Notes: generated from the sequence alone by a model not told the origin. A stretch of DNA of 64,000 nucleotides from Corynebacterium sp. NML130628 (GCF_001875665.1 NZ_MLAL01000023.1:1-64000), one strand, 5' to 3'. Positions 26,339 through 35,665 are shown, counted from the first letter of the stretch. Made by a program: numbers and translations.

Positions 26339-26921
26339 TTCTGCGGTCCGGGTCCACGGCGAGCTGTGGCCACAGGACCGTCGCGGTGTTTTCGGCGTGC
26401 CGCTCCGCGGACGCCTCGCTGAACGCCTGGCGCATGACAATGCCGCCGAGCAGCATCCCCACGAATGCGTACGGGTTGATGTTCGGGTTATACAGGCCCT
26501 TATCCATCCCCTTTCGGATCCCCTTCACCATCTGTTCGAGGATCTCGGTCTCGAGGCGCAGGCGCCACTGGGACACGAAGGGCTCCGCGCTAGCGATGAT
26601 GGAGCCAATCAGCCGCACGCCCAGCTGTTCGTCGAGGTAGTGCTGCAGTTCAATCATGTATTTCACGAACTCGGCGCGTGTGGTGGGGAGGTAGATCGGG
26701 ATCTGGATCGCGATCGAGTCCAGCGCCGCGGTGATCATCTCACGGCGGTCAGCGTAGCGGCGGTAGATCGTCGTCTTTGCGACGCCGCAGTCCGCCACGA
26801 CTTCGTCGATCGTTACAGAATGCAAACCCCGATCGCGGGCGATGCTCAGCACCGACGCGAAAATTTTCTGCTCGGTTGCGGCCCTACGAGCCGGCCGAAG
26901 AATCTTCTGCTTCTGTTCCAC
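26331..26921 (-). CDS. TetR-family transcriptional regulator
   Basis: 196 residues. The N-terminal HTH reads IDEVVADCGVAKTTIYRRYADR, the diagnostic TetR recognition helix region; the rest is an all-helical ligand domain. GTG at 26921 (VEQKQK) is preferred because it lies 7 bases after the stop of the TSUP exporter gene. The operon with the exporter suggests it may control that gene in response to its substrate. It converges with the antiporter gene. Confidence 0.85.
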   Translation of the reverse strand: MEQKQKILRPARRAATEQKIFASVLSIARDRGLHSVTIDEVVADCGVAKTTIYRRYADRREMITAALDSIAIQIPIYLPTTRAEFVKYMIELQHYLDEQLGVRLIGSIIASAEPFVSQWRLRLETEILEQMVKGIRKGMDKGLYNPNINPYAFVGMLLGGIVMRQAFSEASAERHAENTATVLWPQLAVDPDRRND

Positions 26922-26928
26922 GCCGTCA

Positions 26929-27675
26929 TTATTGCACGAATTCTTGCCAGCCAAGCCGGGCGCAGAGAACAACGACGAGCGTCAACAAGGCGATACGGAC
27001 CAATTTGGACCCGCCGTGCAGCACGGTGCGGGCCCCCAGCTGCGCGCCGATCACGTTCGCAATCGCCAGCGCGATGGCCAGCGACCAATCCACGTAGCCG
27101 CCAGCGATGAACACGCTGAGCGCTCCGATGTTCGTCGCCGTGTTCACCACCTTCGCCATCGCCGCGGATTCCAGGAAGGTCTGTGAGAAGACGGCCGTGA
27201 ACGCCATGATGAGGAACATGCCGGTACCTGGGCCGAAGATGCCGTCGTAACCCCCGATGAGAAGTGCCACTGCGACGCCGAGCGCTACCCGGCGCGGGGT
27301 GATGATGCGGGTGCCTTCCGCGCCGAAGCTGGGCTTACACACGACGAAGATGCCCACTGCCAGCAGCAACACGATGATCAGTGGGCGCACCACGGAGTCG
27401 CTGACGAGCGCGACGGCGAGCGCTCCGCCCGCGGAGGCACACATTGCCGCGAGGGCGAACCCCCACGTGCAGCGCGGCACGCCGACTTTGCGCACCATGG
27501 TGACCGCGGCGGAGGAGGTACCGGTGAACGCCGCGAACTTATTCGTCGCCAGGACGGCGGCGGCAGGCATGCCGGTGGTCGACATCAACACCGGGATAAG
27601 CACCAGGCCGCCACCGCCGATGACGGCATCGATCCACCCGGCAACGAACGATGCAATCAGCAGGGCGATAATCAT
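26929..27675 (-). CDS. TSUP (TauE/SafE) family membrane exporter
   Basis: 248 residues, eight or so membrane segments; the N-terminal SFVAGWIDAVIGGGGLVLIP is the family's conserved repeat motif, echoed by VALLIGGYDGIFGPGTGMFL in the second half. Family members move sulfite, sulfoacetate or other small organosulfur anions; the substrate here is unknown. It shares a 25-base divergent promoter gap with the AbrB-type gene and is followed by a TetR gene in the same operon. Confidence 0.9.
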   Translation of the reverse strand: MIIALLIASFVAGWIDAVIGGGGLVLIPVLMSTTGMPAAAVLATNKFAAFTGTSSAAVTMVRKVGVPRCTWGFALAAMCASAGGALAVALVSDSVVRPLIIVLLLAVGIFVVCKPSFGAEGTRIITPRRVALGVAVALLIGGYDGIFGPGTGMFLIMAFTAVFSQTFLESAAMAKVVNTATNIGALSVFIAGGYVDWSLAIALAIANVIGAQLGARTVLHGGSKLVRIALLTLVVVLCARLGWQEFVQ

Positions 27676-27700
27676 GCACTAAAGAGTAGTATCAACACCC

Positions 27701-28726
27701 ATGCTTCGTTGGTGTGTTGTCGTTCCGATGTCTGTTGCTCTCGGTTGGGCGTTCAACGCACTGCATTTGCCGGCGGCGTGGATCCTGGGGGCGATCGTCG
27801 CCTCGGGAGCGGTGGCGCTGCGCAGTGGGCGCGACCTCCCCATCAACGAGTATTTGTTCCAGTTCACCCGCGGCGTGATCGGGGTGCTGGCGGCGCTGCC
27901 GCTGGTGGGGATCCCTCCGGCGCAACTCCTGCCGTTCCTGCCTCCTGGCCTGATGGCTGCGGCGAGCATGATCGGGTTGGCGTACGTGGGCGGCGCGGTG
28001 CTCGCGCGCAAGGGGGTCTCGCAGGAGACGGGGGTGTTGTCGCTGCTCGCGGGTGGTGCGTCGCTTATGCCGGTCATCGCGAAGGAGATAGGTGCCGACG
28101 TCCGCTACGTCGCCCTCACGCAGTACCTGCGCCTGCTCGTCGTGTCGATGACGCTGCCGGTGGTTGCCGGGCTCCTCACGACGACGCAAGGCTCCACCGC
28201 CGGGCACCTGGACCCCTACTGGTGGATGTGGCTGCTGGTGCCTGCGCTGGTGGTGGCGGGCCAGCCGATTGCAAAGGTGCTGCGGATCCCGAACCCTTCG
28301 ATTTTCGGCCCGATGATTCTCACCGCCGTGGTGGGTTCCTTCATGGATGTGGTCATCGTGCCGCCGGAGCCGCTGAACATCGCGGCGTTTCTGTGCCTCG
28401 GGTGGGCGTGCGGCGGTGGCCTGTCGGTGCCGGCGTTGAAGCAGTTCTCCCGCCTGCTGCCGATCACGATCGGCTACATCGCGGGCCTCATGGCGGCCTG
28501 CGCCGGCGTGGGGTGGTTGCTGGCGCTGTGGCTGAATATCAGCTTTTACGAGGGCTACTTGGCCACCACGCCCGGCGCACTCGAGACGGTGCTGGCGCTG
28601 ACCGCAGAAGGCGGGGTTGGCCCGGCGGTGGTGGCGATCCAGCTGATCCGCCTGATCTGCATCCTGCTGTTCGCCAGCTACCTGCCGAAGTTGGTCGGCA
28701 GGCAGAAGCGCAAACGGCAGCGTTAG
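27701..28726 (+). CDS. AbrB-type membrane protein (PF05145-like)
   Basis: 341 residues with two repeats of a membrane module. The sequence begins LRWCVVVPMSVALGWAFNAL and contains PAAWILGAIVASGAVAL and FQFTRGVIGVLAALPLVG. The family is often mislabelled as ammonia monooxygenase or regulator; it is a permease-like protein of uncertain substrate. The second repeat has PSIFGPMILTAVVGSF and ALETVLALTAEGGVGPAVVA. It diverges from the TSUP exporter with only 25 bases between, implying linked control. Confidence 0.82.
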   Translation: MLRWCVVVPMSVALGWAFNALHLPAAWILGAIVASGAVALRSGRDLPINEYLFQFTRGVIGVLAALPLVGIPPAQLLPFLPPGLMAAASMIGLAYVGGAVLARKGVSQETGVLSLLAGGASLMPVIAKEIGADVRYVALTQYLRLLVVSMTLPVVAGLLTTTQGSTAGHLDPYWWMWLLVPALVVAGQPIAKVLRIPNPSIFGPMILTAVVGSFMDVVIVPPEPLNIAAFLCLGWACGGGLSVPALKQFSRLLPITIGYIAGLMAACAGVGWLLALWLNISFYEGYLATTPGALETVLALTAEGGVGPAVVAIQLIRLICILLFASYLPKLVGRQKRKRQR

Positions 28727-28739
28727 AAGGGCTAGCGGC

Positions 28740-30431
28740 CTAGTTGTGGTGGTTGAGCACCTCGTGGGCCAGCATGTCCATCGGCATCGACCCGAGCTTG
28801 AGCGCCTTGTCGTGGAACTGGCGCAGCGTCATGCCCTGCTCTAGGGCGCTGTCGCGCAGGGAGCACCAGTCGCGGTAGCCGATGGCGTAGCTCGGCGCCT
28901 GGCCGGGCCAGCCCAGGTAGCGGTCCAGTTCGAAGGCGATGTGGGATTCGGGCATTGCGGAGTTGTCGCGCAGGAAGGCCTTGGCGTAGGCGGCGTCCCA
29001 CACGCCGGTGCCGTCCGGGGTGGTCTTCTTCAGGTGGACGCCGATGTCGATCATGACGCGGGCGAGGCGGAGCCGGCGGGCGTCGAGAAGCCCCATGCGG
29101 AAGCCTGGGTCGTCGAAGTGTCCGTGCTTCCCCATGAGCTCCTCAGCGTAGAGTGCCCAGCCCTCGCCGTGCGCGGCGTTCCAACATGCGGTGCGGCGCC
29201 ACAGGTTGAGGTCGTTGCGCTGCATGATTGCGGTGCCGATCTGCAGGTGGTGGCCCGGCACACCCTCGTGGAAGACGGTGGTGAGCTCCTGCCAGGTGTG
29301 GAAGACTTCTTGGCCTTCCGGGACGGACCACCACATGGTGCCGGGGCGGATCATGTCGTCGGATGGTGGGGTGTAGAAGATGCCGCCGGAGCCAGCTTCG
29401 TCGATCGCGCACTCGACTGTGTGCAGGCCTTCCGGGATGGTGACGTCGACGCCGTCGAGGTCCTGCATGACGGTCTCGTTGACGGAGTTCATCCACTCCA
29501 GCAGCGCGTCTGTGCCGCGCAGCGTGTAGCGCTCCTCCTCGTTGAGCCGCTTGTAGGCGCCCAGGATAGTGGCGTCGGGTCCGTAGAGCTTCTGCGCGAG
29601 CGCGCGCTGCTCAGCGACGGTTTCCTTCAGCTGCTCCTTGGCCCAGGTGTAGGCCTCGTCGAGGTTGATGTCGCGGCCGAGGAAGAACTCGGAGAAGAGC
29701 TCGTAGCGGTCGCGGCCGACGGCGTCGTCGTGGCGGCCGTGCGGCGCGAGTTCGGTGGACAGCCAGGTGGCCATCTCGTCGAAGGCCGCCTTCGCCTTTT
29801 CGACGACGGCCGAGTCCTCCGGCAGGCCGAGCTGGTCGAAGACGCTGTCGTCGTCGGCCAGATCACCGCACTGCTTGATGACGGCCTCGATCTGGCGATA
29901 GGTCGGCACGTTGCCTGCCGACGCCGCCTCCGAAAGCGACGTGCGGTAGCCCGCGAGCGCCGTCGGCACCTTGGACAGGCGTGACTCGATGTGCTCGAAG
30001 TCCTCCTTGCTCACCTTCGGCATCAGCGCGAAGGAGTCGCGGATGGTTTGGACCGGCGAGTCGATGTTGTTGAGCCGGCGCAGGTCTTCGCCCTGGTGGT
30101 GCAGCTCAAGTTTGAAAGCCATCCGGTCGCGCAGCAGCGCGGCGGTGAGGTTGTCGACGTCGTCGAAGTCGTCTTCGTCGTCGGAGACGTCCGTGGAGTC
30201 GTTGAGGGCGTCAACGTCGGCGACGACGTCGCGGATCCGGTCGGCGACGGCGTCGTGGTACTCCGGGCTGAAGTCCTGCAGGTCACCGTCGTGGCCTTCG
30301 AGGCCGATCTCCGTTGCCAGGGTGGGGATCAGCTCGGCGAGGTCGTAGAGAAAGTCTTCGCAGGTGGCGTCGAGAAGCGATGGCTCGCGTTCGGACTCGG
30401 ACGCGTGCCCCTCAAGCAAAGGATTGGTCAT
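28740..30431 (-). CDS. DUF885-family metallohydrolase-like protein
   Basis: 563 residues of the DUF885 family, which resembles M2/M32-type metallopeptidases. The motif VFHEGVPGHHLQIGTA (around residue 390) provides the likely zinc ligands, and ACWNAAHGEGWALYAEELM supplies the downstream acidic ligand. No signal peptide. The start at 30431 (MTNPLLEGHAS) is chosen by the family-like beginning; an upstream in-frame start would add 24 basic, unlikely residues. Substrate unknown. It is divergent to the ROK-like regulator. Confidence 0.85.
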   Translation of the reverse strand: MTNPLLEGHASESEREPSLLDATCEDFLYDLAELIPTLATEIGLEGHDGDLQDFSPEYHDAVADRIRDVVADVDALNDSTDVSDDEDDFDDVDNLTAALLRDRMAFKLELHHQGEDLRRLNNIDSPVQTIRDSFALMPKVSKEDFEHIESRLSKVPTALAGYRTSLSEAASAGNVPTYRQIEAVIKQCGDLADDDSVFDQLGLPEDSAVVEKAKAAFDEMATWLSTELAPHGRHDDAVGRDRYELFSEFFLGRDINLDEAYTWAKEQLKETVAEQRALAQKLYGPDATILGAYKRLNEEERYTLRGTDALLEWMNSVNETVMQDLDGVDVTIPEGLHTVECAIDEAGSGGIFYTPPSDDMIRPGTMWWSVPEGQEVFHTWQELTTVFHEGVPGHHLQIGTAIMQRNDLNLWRRTACWNAAHGEGWALYAEELMGKHGHFDDPGFRMGLLDARRLRLARVMIDIGVHLKKTTPDGTGVWDAAYAKAFLRDNSAMPESHIAFELDRYLGWPGQAPSYAIGYRDWCSLRDSALEQGMTLRQFHDKALKLGSMPMDMLAHEVLNHHN

Positions 30432-30574
30432 GGGTAGGCAGTGTAACCGAGGGAGCCGAGTTCCGCGCACCCCTGCACCTCGGGCGCCACGGACAAACCG
30501 CATTGTCTACTAGGAGACCTCACTCCACCTTGGATACTGGACAAAGCGGTCTAGTTCCGGGTACATATATTCAC

Positions 30575-31645
30575 ATGCCCGCGACAAGGACTGCGTTCCA
30601 TCACCCGACAACACCGGCCGCCAAGTGCCTGCACCTCATTCGCCTGCAGGAACAGTGCGTACGCCGCGACCTCATCGCAGCCACTGGCCTTTCGCAGCCA
30701 ACTATCACCCGCGCCGTCGCCGCGCTGGCACAGTCTGGCTACATCGTGGAGCGCAGCGATCTCTCCGAGCCGGCCGGCCGGGGCCGCCCCACCATGCCCC
30801 TTGAGCTCGGGGAACCGAACTGGCTGTACGCCGGGGTGGCCGTCGGCACCCTGAGTACCTACATCGCACTTTTTGACCTCAAGGGGCGCACCCTGCGCAG
30901 CATCGACGTCGACATCCCGGTCGCACAGATGAGCCCGGACGACTTCGTGCAGCACATCATGGCGGGCCTGCACCGGCTCACCGCAGGAATGGGCCGCAAA
31001 CTCGCAACCGTTGGCGTGACCGCCTCGGGCACGGTCAACGAGGACGGCGAGGTCACCGCGGCGAACCTCGGCTGGCACGGGGTCCCCATCCGCCAACAGA
31101 TGCGCGAGCAATTCGGCGTGCCCGTCGAGGTCGCCTCCATCAGCCAGGCAATCGTCGGCTCGGAGATGCAGTCGAGCCTGGAGATCGACACCCCACCAGT
31201 GATGGCGCTGTTCGCCGACGACTCGCTGGCCTGCGCCATGTCAACGCCGACCGGCGTGATGCCCATCGACGTCGCCAGCGACCACCTGACCACGCAGGGA
31301 CTCCTCAACTCCATCGGGCAGCCGACGATACAGTCGCTGCAGGAGGCCGTCGCGCTCGCAGAACAGCAGCCGACCACGCGCCAGGCGCTCGAACGCCGCG
31401 CCCGCGGGCTCGGCTCACTAGTGGCTACGCTTGCCGACGCCCACACCCCCAGCACCGTCGTCATCGCCGGAAGCGCATTCATCGACGACCCCCAGGCGCC
31501 CACGACGTTTGCCCGCACTGCGCTCAGCGAGGCCACGCACACCCCGCAGCTGCGCATGATCCCTTCGCACCGCGAGATCGTGCGGGACATCGCGCGCGCC
31601 GTCGCACTGGACAGAGTGCTGCGTGAACCGCTCTGTCTAGTCTAG
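30575..31645 (+). CDS. ROK-like transcriptional regulator with a degenerate sugar-binding domain
   Basis: 356 residues. A MarR-like N-terminal helix-turn-helix (RRDLIAATGLSQPTITRAVA) precedes a ROK-type ASKHA domain (LYAGVAVGTLSTYIALFDLK, TVGVTASGTVNEDGEVTAAN). The usual ROK zinc motif CxCGxxGCxE is absent, and the kinase-like ATP motif is not recognisable, so it is a repressor rather than a kinase. The start at 30575 is placed at MPATRT. It lies 84 bases upstream of the DAACS symporter gene and is the natural candidate to control it. Confidence 0.8.
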   Translation: MPATRTAFHHPTTPAAKCLHLIRLQEQCVRRDLIAATGLSQPTITRAVAALAQSGYIVERSDLSEPAGRGRPTMPLELGEPNWLYAGVAVGTLSTYIALFDLKGRTLRSIDVDIPVAQMSPDDFVQHIMAGLHRLTAGMGRKLATVGVTASGTVNEDGEVTAANLGWHGVPIRQQMREQFGVPVEVASISQAIVGSEMQSSLEIDTPPVMALFADDSLACAMSTPTGVMPIDVASDHLTTQGLLNSIGQPTIQSLQEAVALAEQQPTTRQALERRARGLGSLVATLADAHTPSTVVIAGSAFIDDPQAPTTFARTALSEATHTPQLRMIPSHREIVRDIARAVALDRVLREPLCLV

Positions 31646-31654
31646 ATTTGACGC

Positions 31655-31720
31655 GTTTATAGAGGCTAGGTGTAGTGTTTAGCTTCGTTTAATACCGATT
31701 AGTCTATAAACCTACACCTG
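31655..31720 (+). promoter_or_regulatory. Candidate operator region in front of the DAACS symporter
   Basis: Two inverted pairs interleave here: TTTATAGA (31656-31663) with TCTATAAA (31703-31710), and AGGTGTAG (31668-31675) with CTACACCT (31712-31719). The order A-B-A'-B' fits two dimer-binding operators for the adjacent ROK-like protein or a pseudoknotted leader. A GGAGAG ribosome site follows before the ATG at 31730. Confidence 0.5.
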
Positions 31721-31729
31721 GAGAGCTTT

Positions 31730-33022
31730 ATGCACCTTCCGAAGTGGATGACCGGGTTCGGCGCCCAAGTGATCGCCGGCCTGATCATCGGTCTCATCCT
31801 GGGACTCCTCGCCGCGGCCAACGACATCACCTGGCTCAGCGAAACGCTCAGCTGGGTCGGCGGCGCCTACGTGCAGCTGCTGAAACTGCTCATCCCGCCA
31901 CTCGTGTTCACCGCGGTGGTCACCTCAATCGCGAACCTGCGCAAGGTCACAAACGCCGCGCGCCTCGCCTGGCAGACCCTGCTGTGGTTCGCCATCACGG
32001 CGTTCTTCTCTGTGGTCATCGGCATCATCGTCGGCGCCGTCATGCAGCCCGGCGCGAACTCGTCTGTCGACGCCTCCTCCGCCGCCGAACCAAGCGGCTC
32101 AGGTTCCTGGCTCGGCTTCCTCAACACCGTCATCCCCTCGAACTTCTTCGGGCTGGGCGCGAAGGTCTCAGAGACGAGCGCGTCGGTGAACTTCAACGTG
32201 CTGCAGATCCTCGTGATCTCCCTGCTCATTGGCATCGCCGCCATCAAGGCCGGCAAGGCGGCGGAGCCGTTCCTGCAGTTCTCCGCGTCCTTCCTGGAGG
32301 TCATCCAGGTGGTGCTGTGGTGGATCATCCGTCTGGCCCCGATTGGTTCCGCGGCGCTTATTGGTAAGGCGGTGGCCACCTACGGTTGGGAGGCGCTGGG
32401 CAACCTCGGCCAGTTCGTGTTGGCGATCTACGTGGGTCTCGCCCTGGTCATCTTTGTGCTGTACCCGGCTGTGCTGGCCGTCAATAAGGTGCCGGTCGGC
32501 GGATTCTTCCGACGCGTGTGGCCGGTGACCACCCTCGGCTTCGTCACGCGCTCCTCGATGGGCGTGATGCCGGTGAATCAGCGCACCGTTGAGGAATCGA
32601 TGGGCGTGCCGCGCGAGTACGCGGCCTTCGCCATGCCGCTCGGCGCCACTACGAAGATGGACGGCTGCGCTTCCATCTACCCGGCGATCGCGGCACTGTT
32701 CGTCGCGCAGTTCTACGGCGTTGAACTGGGCGCGACGGACTACTTGCTCATCGTGATCGTTTCCGTGCTGGGCTCCGCGGCAACCGCGGGCACCACCGGC
32801 GCGACCGTCATGCTCACCCTGACGCTATCCACCCTTGGCCTGCCGCTGGCGGGTGTGGGCCTGCTGCTGGCCATCGAGCCGATCATCGACATGGGCCGCA
32901 CCGCCGTCAACGTCACTGGTCAGGCGGTTGTCGCCGCCGTCGTGGCGAAGCGCGAAGGGATTTTGGACGAAACAATTTGGGACGCCGCACAAGACGGCGC
33001 CCCAGCTCCTCAGCGAGTGTAA
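31730..33022 (+). CDS. Dicarboxylate/amino acid:cation symporter (DAACS, GltP/DctA-like)
   Basis: 430 residues. The N-terminus, LPKWMTGFGAQVIAGLIIGL, and helical segments match the glutamate/dicarboxylate symporter fold. The serine-rich hairpin (LGSAATAGTTGATVML) and the TM7 region (YAAFAMPLGATTKMDGCASI) are present, and TM8 reads AGVGLLLAIEPIIDMGRTAV, where the conserved Asp-Arg area determines substrate. The substrate is a dicarboxylate or acidic amino acid; which one is not determinable here. It is directly downstream of the ROK-like regulator, with an operator-like leader. Confidence 0.9.
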   Translation: MHLPKWMTGFGAQVIAGLIIGLILGLLAAANDITWLSETLSWVGGAYVQLLKLLIPPLVFTAVVTSIANLRKVTNAARLAWQTLLWFAITAFFSVVIGIIVGAVMQPGANSSVDASSAAEPSGSGSWLGFLNTVIPSNFFGLGAKVSETSASVNFNVLQILVISLLIGIAAIKAGKAAEPFLQFSASFLEVIQVVLWWIIRLAPIGSAALIGKAVATYGWEALGNLGQFVLAIYVGLALVIFVLYPAVLAVNKVPVGGFFRRVWPVTTLGFVTRSSMGVMPVNQRTVEESMGVPREYAAFAMPLGATTKMDGCASIYPAIAALFVAQFYGVELGATDYLLIVIVSVLGSAATAGTTGATVMLTLTLSTLGLPLAGVGLLLAIEPIIDMGRTAVNVTGQAVVAAVVAKREGILDETIWDAAQDGAPAPQRV

Positions 33023-33027
33023 CAAGC

Positions 33028-33651
33028 TTACTGCTCGATATCCGCCCCACCGCTCGTCGCGCGCAGCGCGCCGATCACAAGCTCGAGCGCCGAACGGACG
33101 TTTTCCACACGTCGAGCAGTCTCCTCGTTCTCACGGTCGCGCAACATGCCGTCGATCAGGATGTCCTGCGTGCCTGCCGCCAGGAAGCGGGCGGTGTCGC
33201 GCTGCGTCTCCTCCGACAGCTCGATAGGGTTCCCCGCCTCGATCTGCGCAAAGATCTTCTTCAAGTAGGCGTCCGCCAAGATCTGGCAAATCTTTTCATT
33301 GAGCTGGCCATGCACCGAAGAGTTAATCAGGTGCTTCACCGCCTTGTCATAGCGCCCCAGATGATCTACCAGCCGTGCCACCTGGTCTGGGTACGTCTCG
33401 TCGATCACGATGTCGTCGACAAACGATTTGTACGCGGGCAAACAGATCTCGCAGGCTGCTGCCAGAATGAGCGCATCCTTGTCACGGAAGTGCTCATAAC
33501 ACGCCTGGCGGCTCACCTGCGCATACTTCACAATCTGGGAAAGCGAGAGCTCATCCACCCGGTAATGGAGCAGCAACTCCTTCGTCGCACCAAGTAATGC
33601 CGTCCGCGTACGAACCGCGCGTGGGTCCGTACTAAGTTCGCGTGATGTCAT
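33028..33651 (-). CDS. TetR-family regulator, second of a tandem paralogous pair
   Basis: 207 residues starting MTSRELSTDPRAVRTRTALL, very like the upstream paralogue's MARRELSQDPRAVKTRNAII. The HTH is LSQIVKYAQVSRQACYEHFR. ATG at 33651 is chosen by that alignment; a GTG at 33669 overlaps the upstream stop (GTGA) and would add six residues. It is co-transcribed with its paralogue and convergent to the symporter gene. Ligand unknown. Confidence 0.85.
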   Translation of the reverse strand: MTSRELSTDPRAVRTRTALLGATKELLLHYRVDELSLSQIVKYAQVSRQACYEHFRDKDALILAAACEICLPAYKSFVDDIVIDETYPDQVARLVDHLGRYDKAVKHLINSSVHGQLNEKICQILADAYLKKIFAQIEAGNPIELSEETQRDTARFLAAGTQDILIDGMLRDRENEETARRVENVRSALELVIGALRATSGGADIEQ

Positions 33652-33665
33652 ACCAGCAGGATACC

Positions 33666-34253
33666 TCACTGGGGCAGACCCATTGCCCTAGCAAACACCC
33701 CAAATACACTCATCGCGCGGCGCACCGCCTCGTCGTAGTTTTCCGACTCCGTCGCCGACTTCATAAAAATCGAAAACGCGCCCGAGCACAGGTAGGAAGC
33801 CACGTCAGCAGCCTCCTCATCAGTCATCGGAGTGACCTCGGAGCGCATCGAGTTCACCATGTCGTGCAACATCGGCATCTCAGGAGTGGTGAAGCAAGCC
33901 ATCAGCGTGGCGTGGGCAGGGCCGTTAATCACATGGCTCAGCAGGCAACGCACCTCTGCGAGCTGCGTGAACAGCGCCTGCAGTGCCTGCGGCATCTCAT
34001 GTGTCTTGTTGTACGTATCAATGTAATCGTTCACCGCGGGAGCCAGCGCACGCTGAATCGCGGCCTTCACGGCGGCGTCGCGGTCCTTGAAGTGCTCATA
34101 GAACACCTGACGGCTCATCCCAGCCGCAGTCACAATCTGGGACACCGTGATGTCCTCAACTCGACGCTCATTCAACAGCTCGGTAGTCGTTCTAATGATT
34201 GCGTTTCGCGTCTTCACAGCGCGAGGGTCCTGGCTGAGTTCCCTTCTCGCCAT
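33666..34253 (-). CDS. TetR-family regulator, first of a tandem paralogous pair
   Basis: 195 residues. The HTH is VSQIVTAAGMSRQVFYEHFK; the helical effector domain follows. GAGAGGAG precedes the ATG at 34253. It is divergent to the M20 peptidase gene with about 50 bases between, so it is the likely direct regulator of that gene. Strong similarity of the first 20 residues and overall length to the downstream TetR gene indicates a local duplication. Confidence 0.87.
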   Translation of the reverse strand: MARRELSQDPRAVKTRNAIIRTTTELLNERRVEDITVSQIVTAAGMSRQVFYEHFKDRDAAVKAAIQRALAPAVNDYIDTYNKTHEMPQALQALFTQLAEVRCLLSHVINGPAHATLMACFTTPEMPMLHDMVNSMRSEVTPMTDEEAADVASYLCSGAFSIFMKSATESENYDEAVRRAMSVFGVFARAMGLPQ

Positions 34254-34304
34254 CGGACACCAACTCCTCTCCCAATCGACCGCAAAACACATAATATGCC
34301 AGTC

Positions 34305-35624
34305 ATGGACCTACATAGTGCAACAGTGGATCTATTACAAAACCTCCTCCAAAATACGTGTGTCAACGACTTAACCCCCACTTCGGGGGGAGAATACCGC
34401 AATGCGGCCGCCCTTGAGGAGTTCTTTGAGGGTACTCCCGTGCGGGTCCAAAAGTTTGAACCCGCAGCTGGGCGCGTCTCCATCGCGTTCACCATCGAAG
34501 GCACCGACCCGACCGCAGAACCCCTCACACTGCTCGGGCACACCGACGTAGTGCCCGTCGATAAGGAGCAATGGACCAAGGACCCCTTCGGCGCCGAGAT
34601 TATCGACGGCCGACTCTACGGCCGTGGCGCCACCGACATGCTCTACATCACGGCCGCGATGGCCGCCGCCACCCGCGACGTGGCACTCAGCGGGAAGCGC
34701 CCGCGGGGCACGCTGACCTTCGTGGGGGTGGCGGACGAGGAGGCACGCGGCGGACTCGGCGCCGGGCACCTCTCGCAGCTGGACCCGGAACCGTTTAGCT
34801 GGAAGAACTGCCTCTCGGAGGAAGGCGGTTCCCACCTGCCGGTGCGTGACGGCTCGGACGCGATCGTCGTCGTCATTGGTGAGAAGGGTGCGGCGCAGCG
34901 CCGCCTCGTGGTGCGCGGGGACGCAGGACACGGCTCCACCCCGCACGGCCGCGACATGGCCGTCACCAAGATTGGGGAGGTGGCTCGCCGCATCGCTTCG
35001 GTGCAGCCCTCCGTGACCACGGAACAGCCCTGGCCTGACTACATCCGCGCCTGGAAGTTCGACCCCGAGACCGAGGCCGCTCTGCTGCGCGGCGAGGGAT
35101 ACGAGGCGCTGGGCGATCTGGCGCGCTACTCGCACGCCATGAGTCACCTGAGTATTGCGCCCACGGTGCTGCGCGCGGGCGAGGCTATCAACGTGCTGCC
35201 ATCCGTGGCTTACATGGAGCTGGACATCCGCCCGCTGCCCGGCCAGAGCCAGGAGTGGATCGACGAGCAGCTGCGCGAGGCGCTCGGCGACCTGGCGGAC
35301 GAGGTAGAGATCCAGCACCTCATCACCGAGGACGCCACCATCTCCCCCACCGACTCGCCACTGTATGAGGCCATTTGTGACACCTACGCCGAGTTCTTCC
35401 CCGACGCGGTGGTGGTCCCGACCATCGCCGCCGGCGGCTCGGACCTGCGCTTCGCGCGCCGCAAGGGCGGGGTGGGCTACGGCTTCGCGCTGCACGCCCG
35501 GGAACGCCACCTGGGCAAGGTGCTGGACCTGTTGCACGGCCACGACGAATACGTGGATATCGAGGACGTTCACCTCACCGTGGACGCCTACCGCAGCCTG
35601 ATCCGACGCTTCCTCGGCGCCTAA
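34305..35624 (+). CDS. M20-family metallopeptidase (dipeptidase/acylase type)
   Basis: 439 residues. Zinc motifs of the family are intact: LLGHTDVVPVD (first His and Asp), DGRLYGRGATDML (bridging Asp), VGVADEEARGG (catalytic and ligand Glu), and a C-terminal histidine in GYGFALHARERH. A dimerisation lid lies around KGAAQRRLVVRGDAGHGSTP. ATG at 34305 is preferred because TAATAT ends 7 bases upstream, fitting a leaderless start; ATG at 34296 is possible. Substrate unknown: a dipeptide or N-acyl amino acid. Divergent to the TetR pair. Confidence 0.87.
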   Translation: MDLHSATVDLLQNLLQNTCVNDLTPTSGGEYRNAAALEEFFEGTPVRVQKFEPAAGRVSIAFTIEGTDPTAEPLTLLGHTDVVPVDKEQWTKDPFGAEIIDGRLYGRGATDMLYITAAMAAATRDVALSGKRPRGTLTFVGVADEEARGGLGAGHLSQLDPEPFSWKNCLSEEGGSHLPVRDGSDAIVVVIGEKGAAQRRLVVRGDAGHGSTPHGRDMAVTKIGEVARRIASVQPSVTTEQPWPDYIRAWKFDPETEAALLRGEGYEALGDLARYSHAMSHLSIAPTVLRAGEAINVLPSVAYMELDIRPLPGQSQEWIDEQLREALGDLADEVEIQHLITEDATISPTDSPLYEAICDTYAEFFPDAVVVPTIAAGGSDLRFARRKGGVGYGFALHARERHLGKVLDLLHGHDEYVDIEDVHLTVDAYRSLIRRFLGA

Positions 35625-35665
35625 ACGGGTGTGACAGGTGGGACTGGTGTGACATACTGGCGGGC

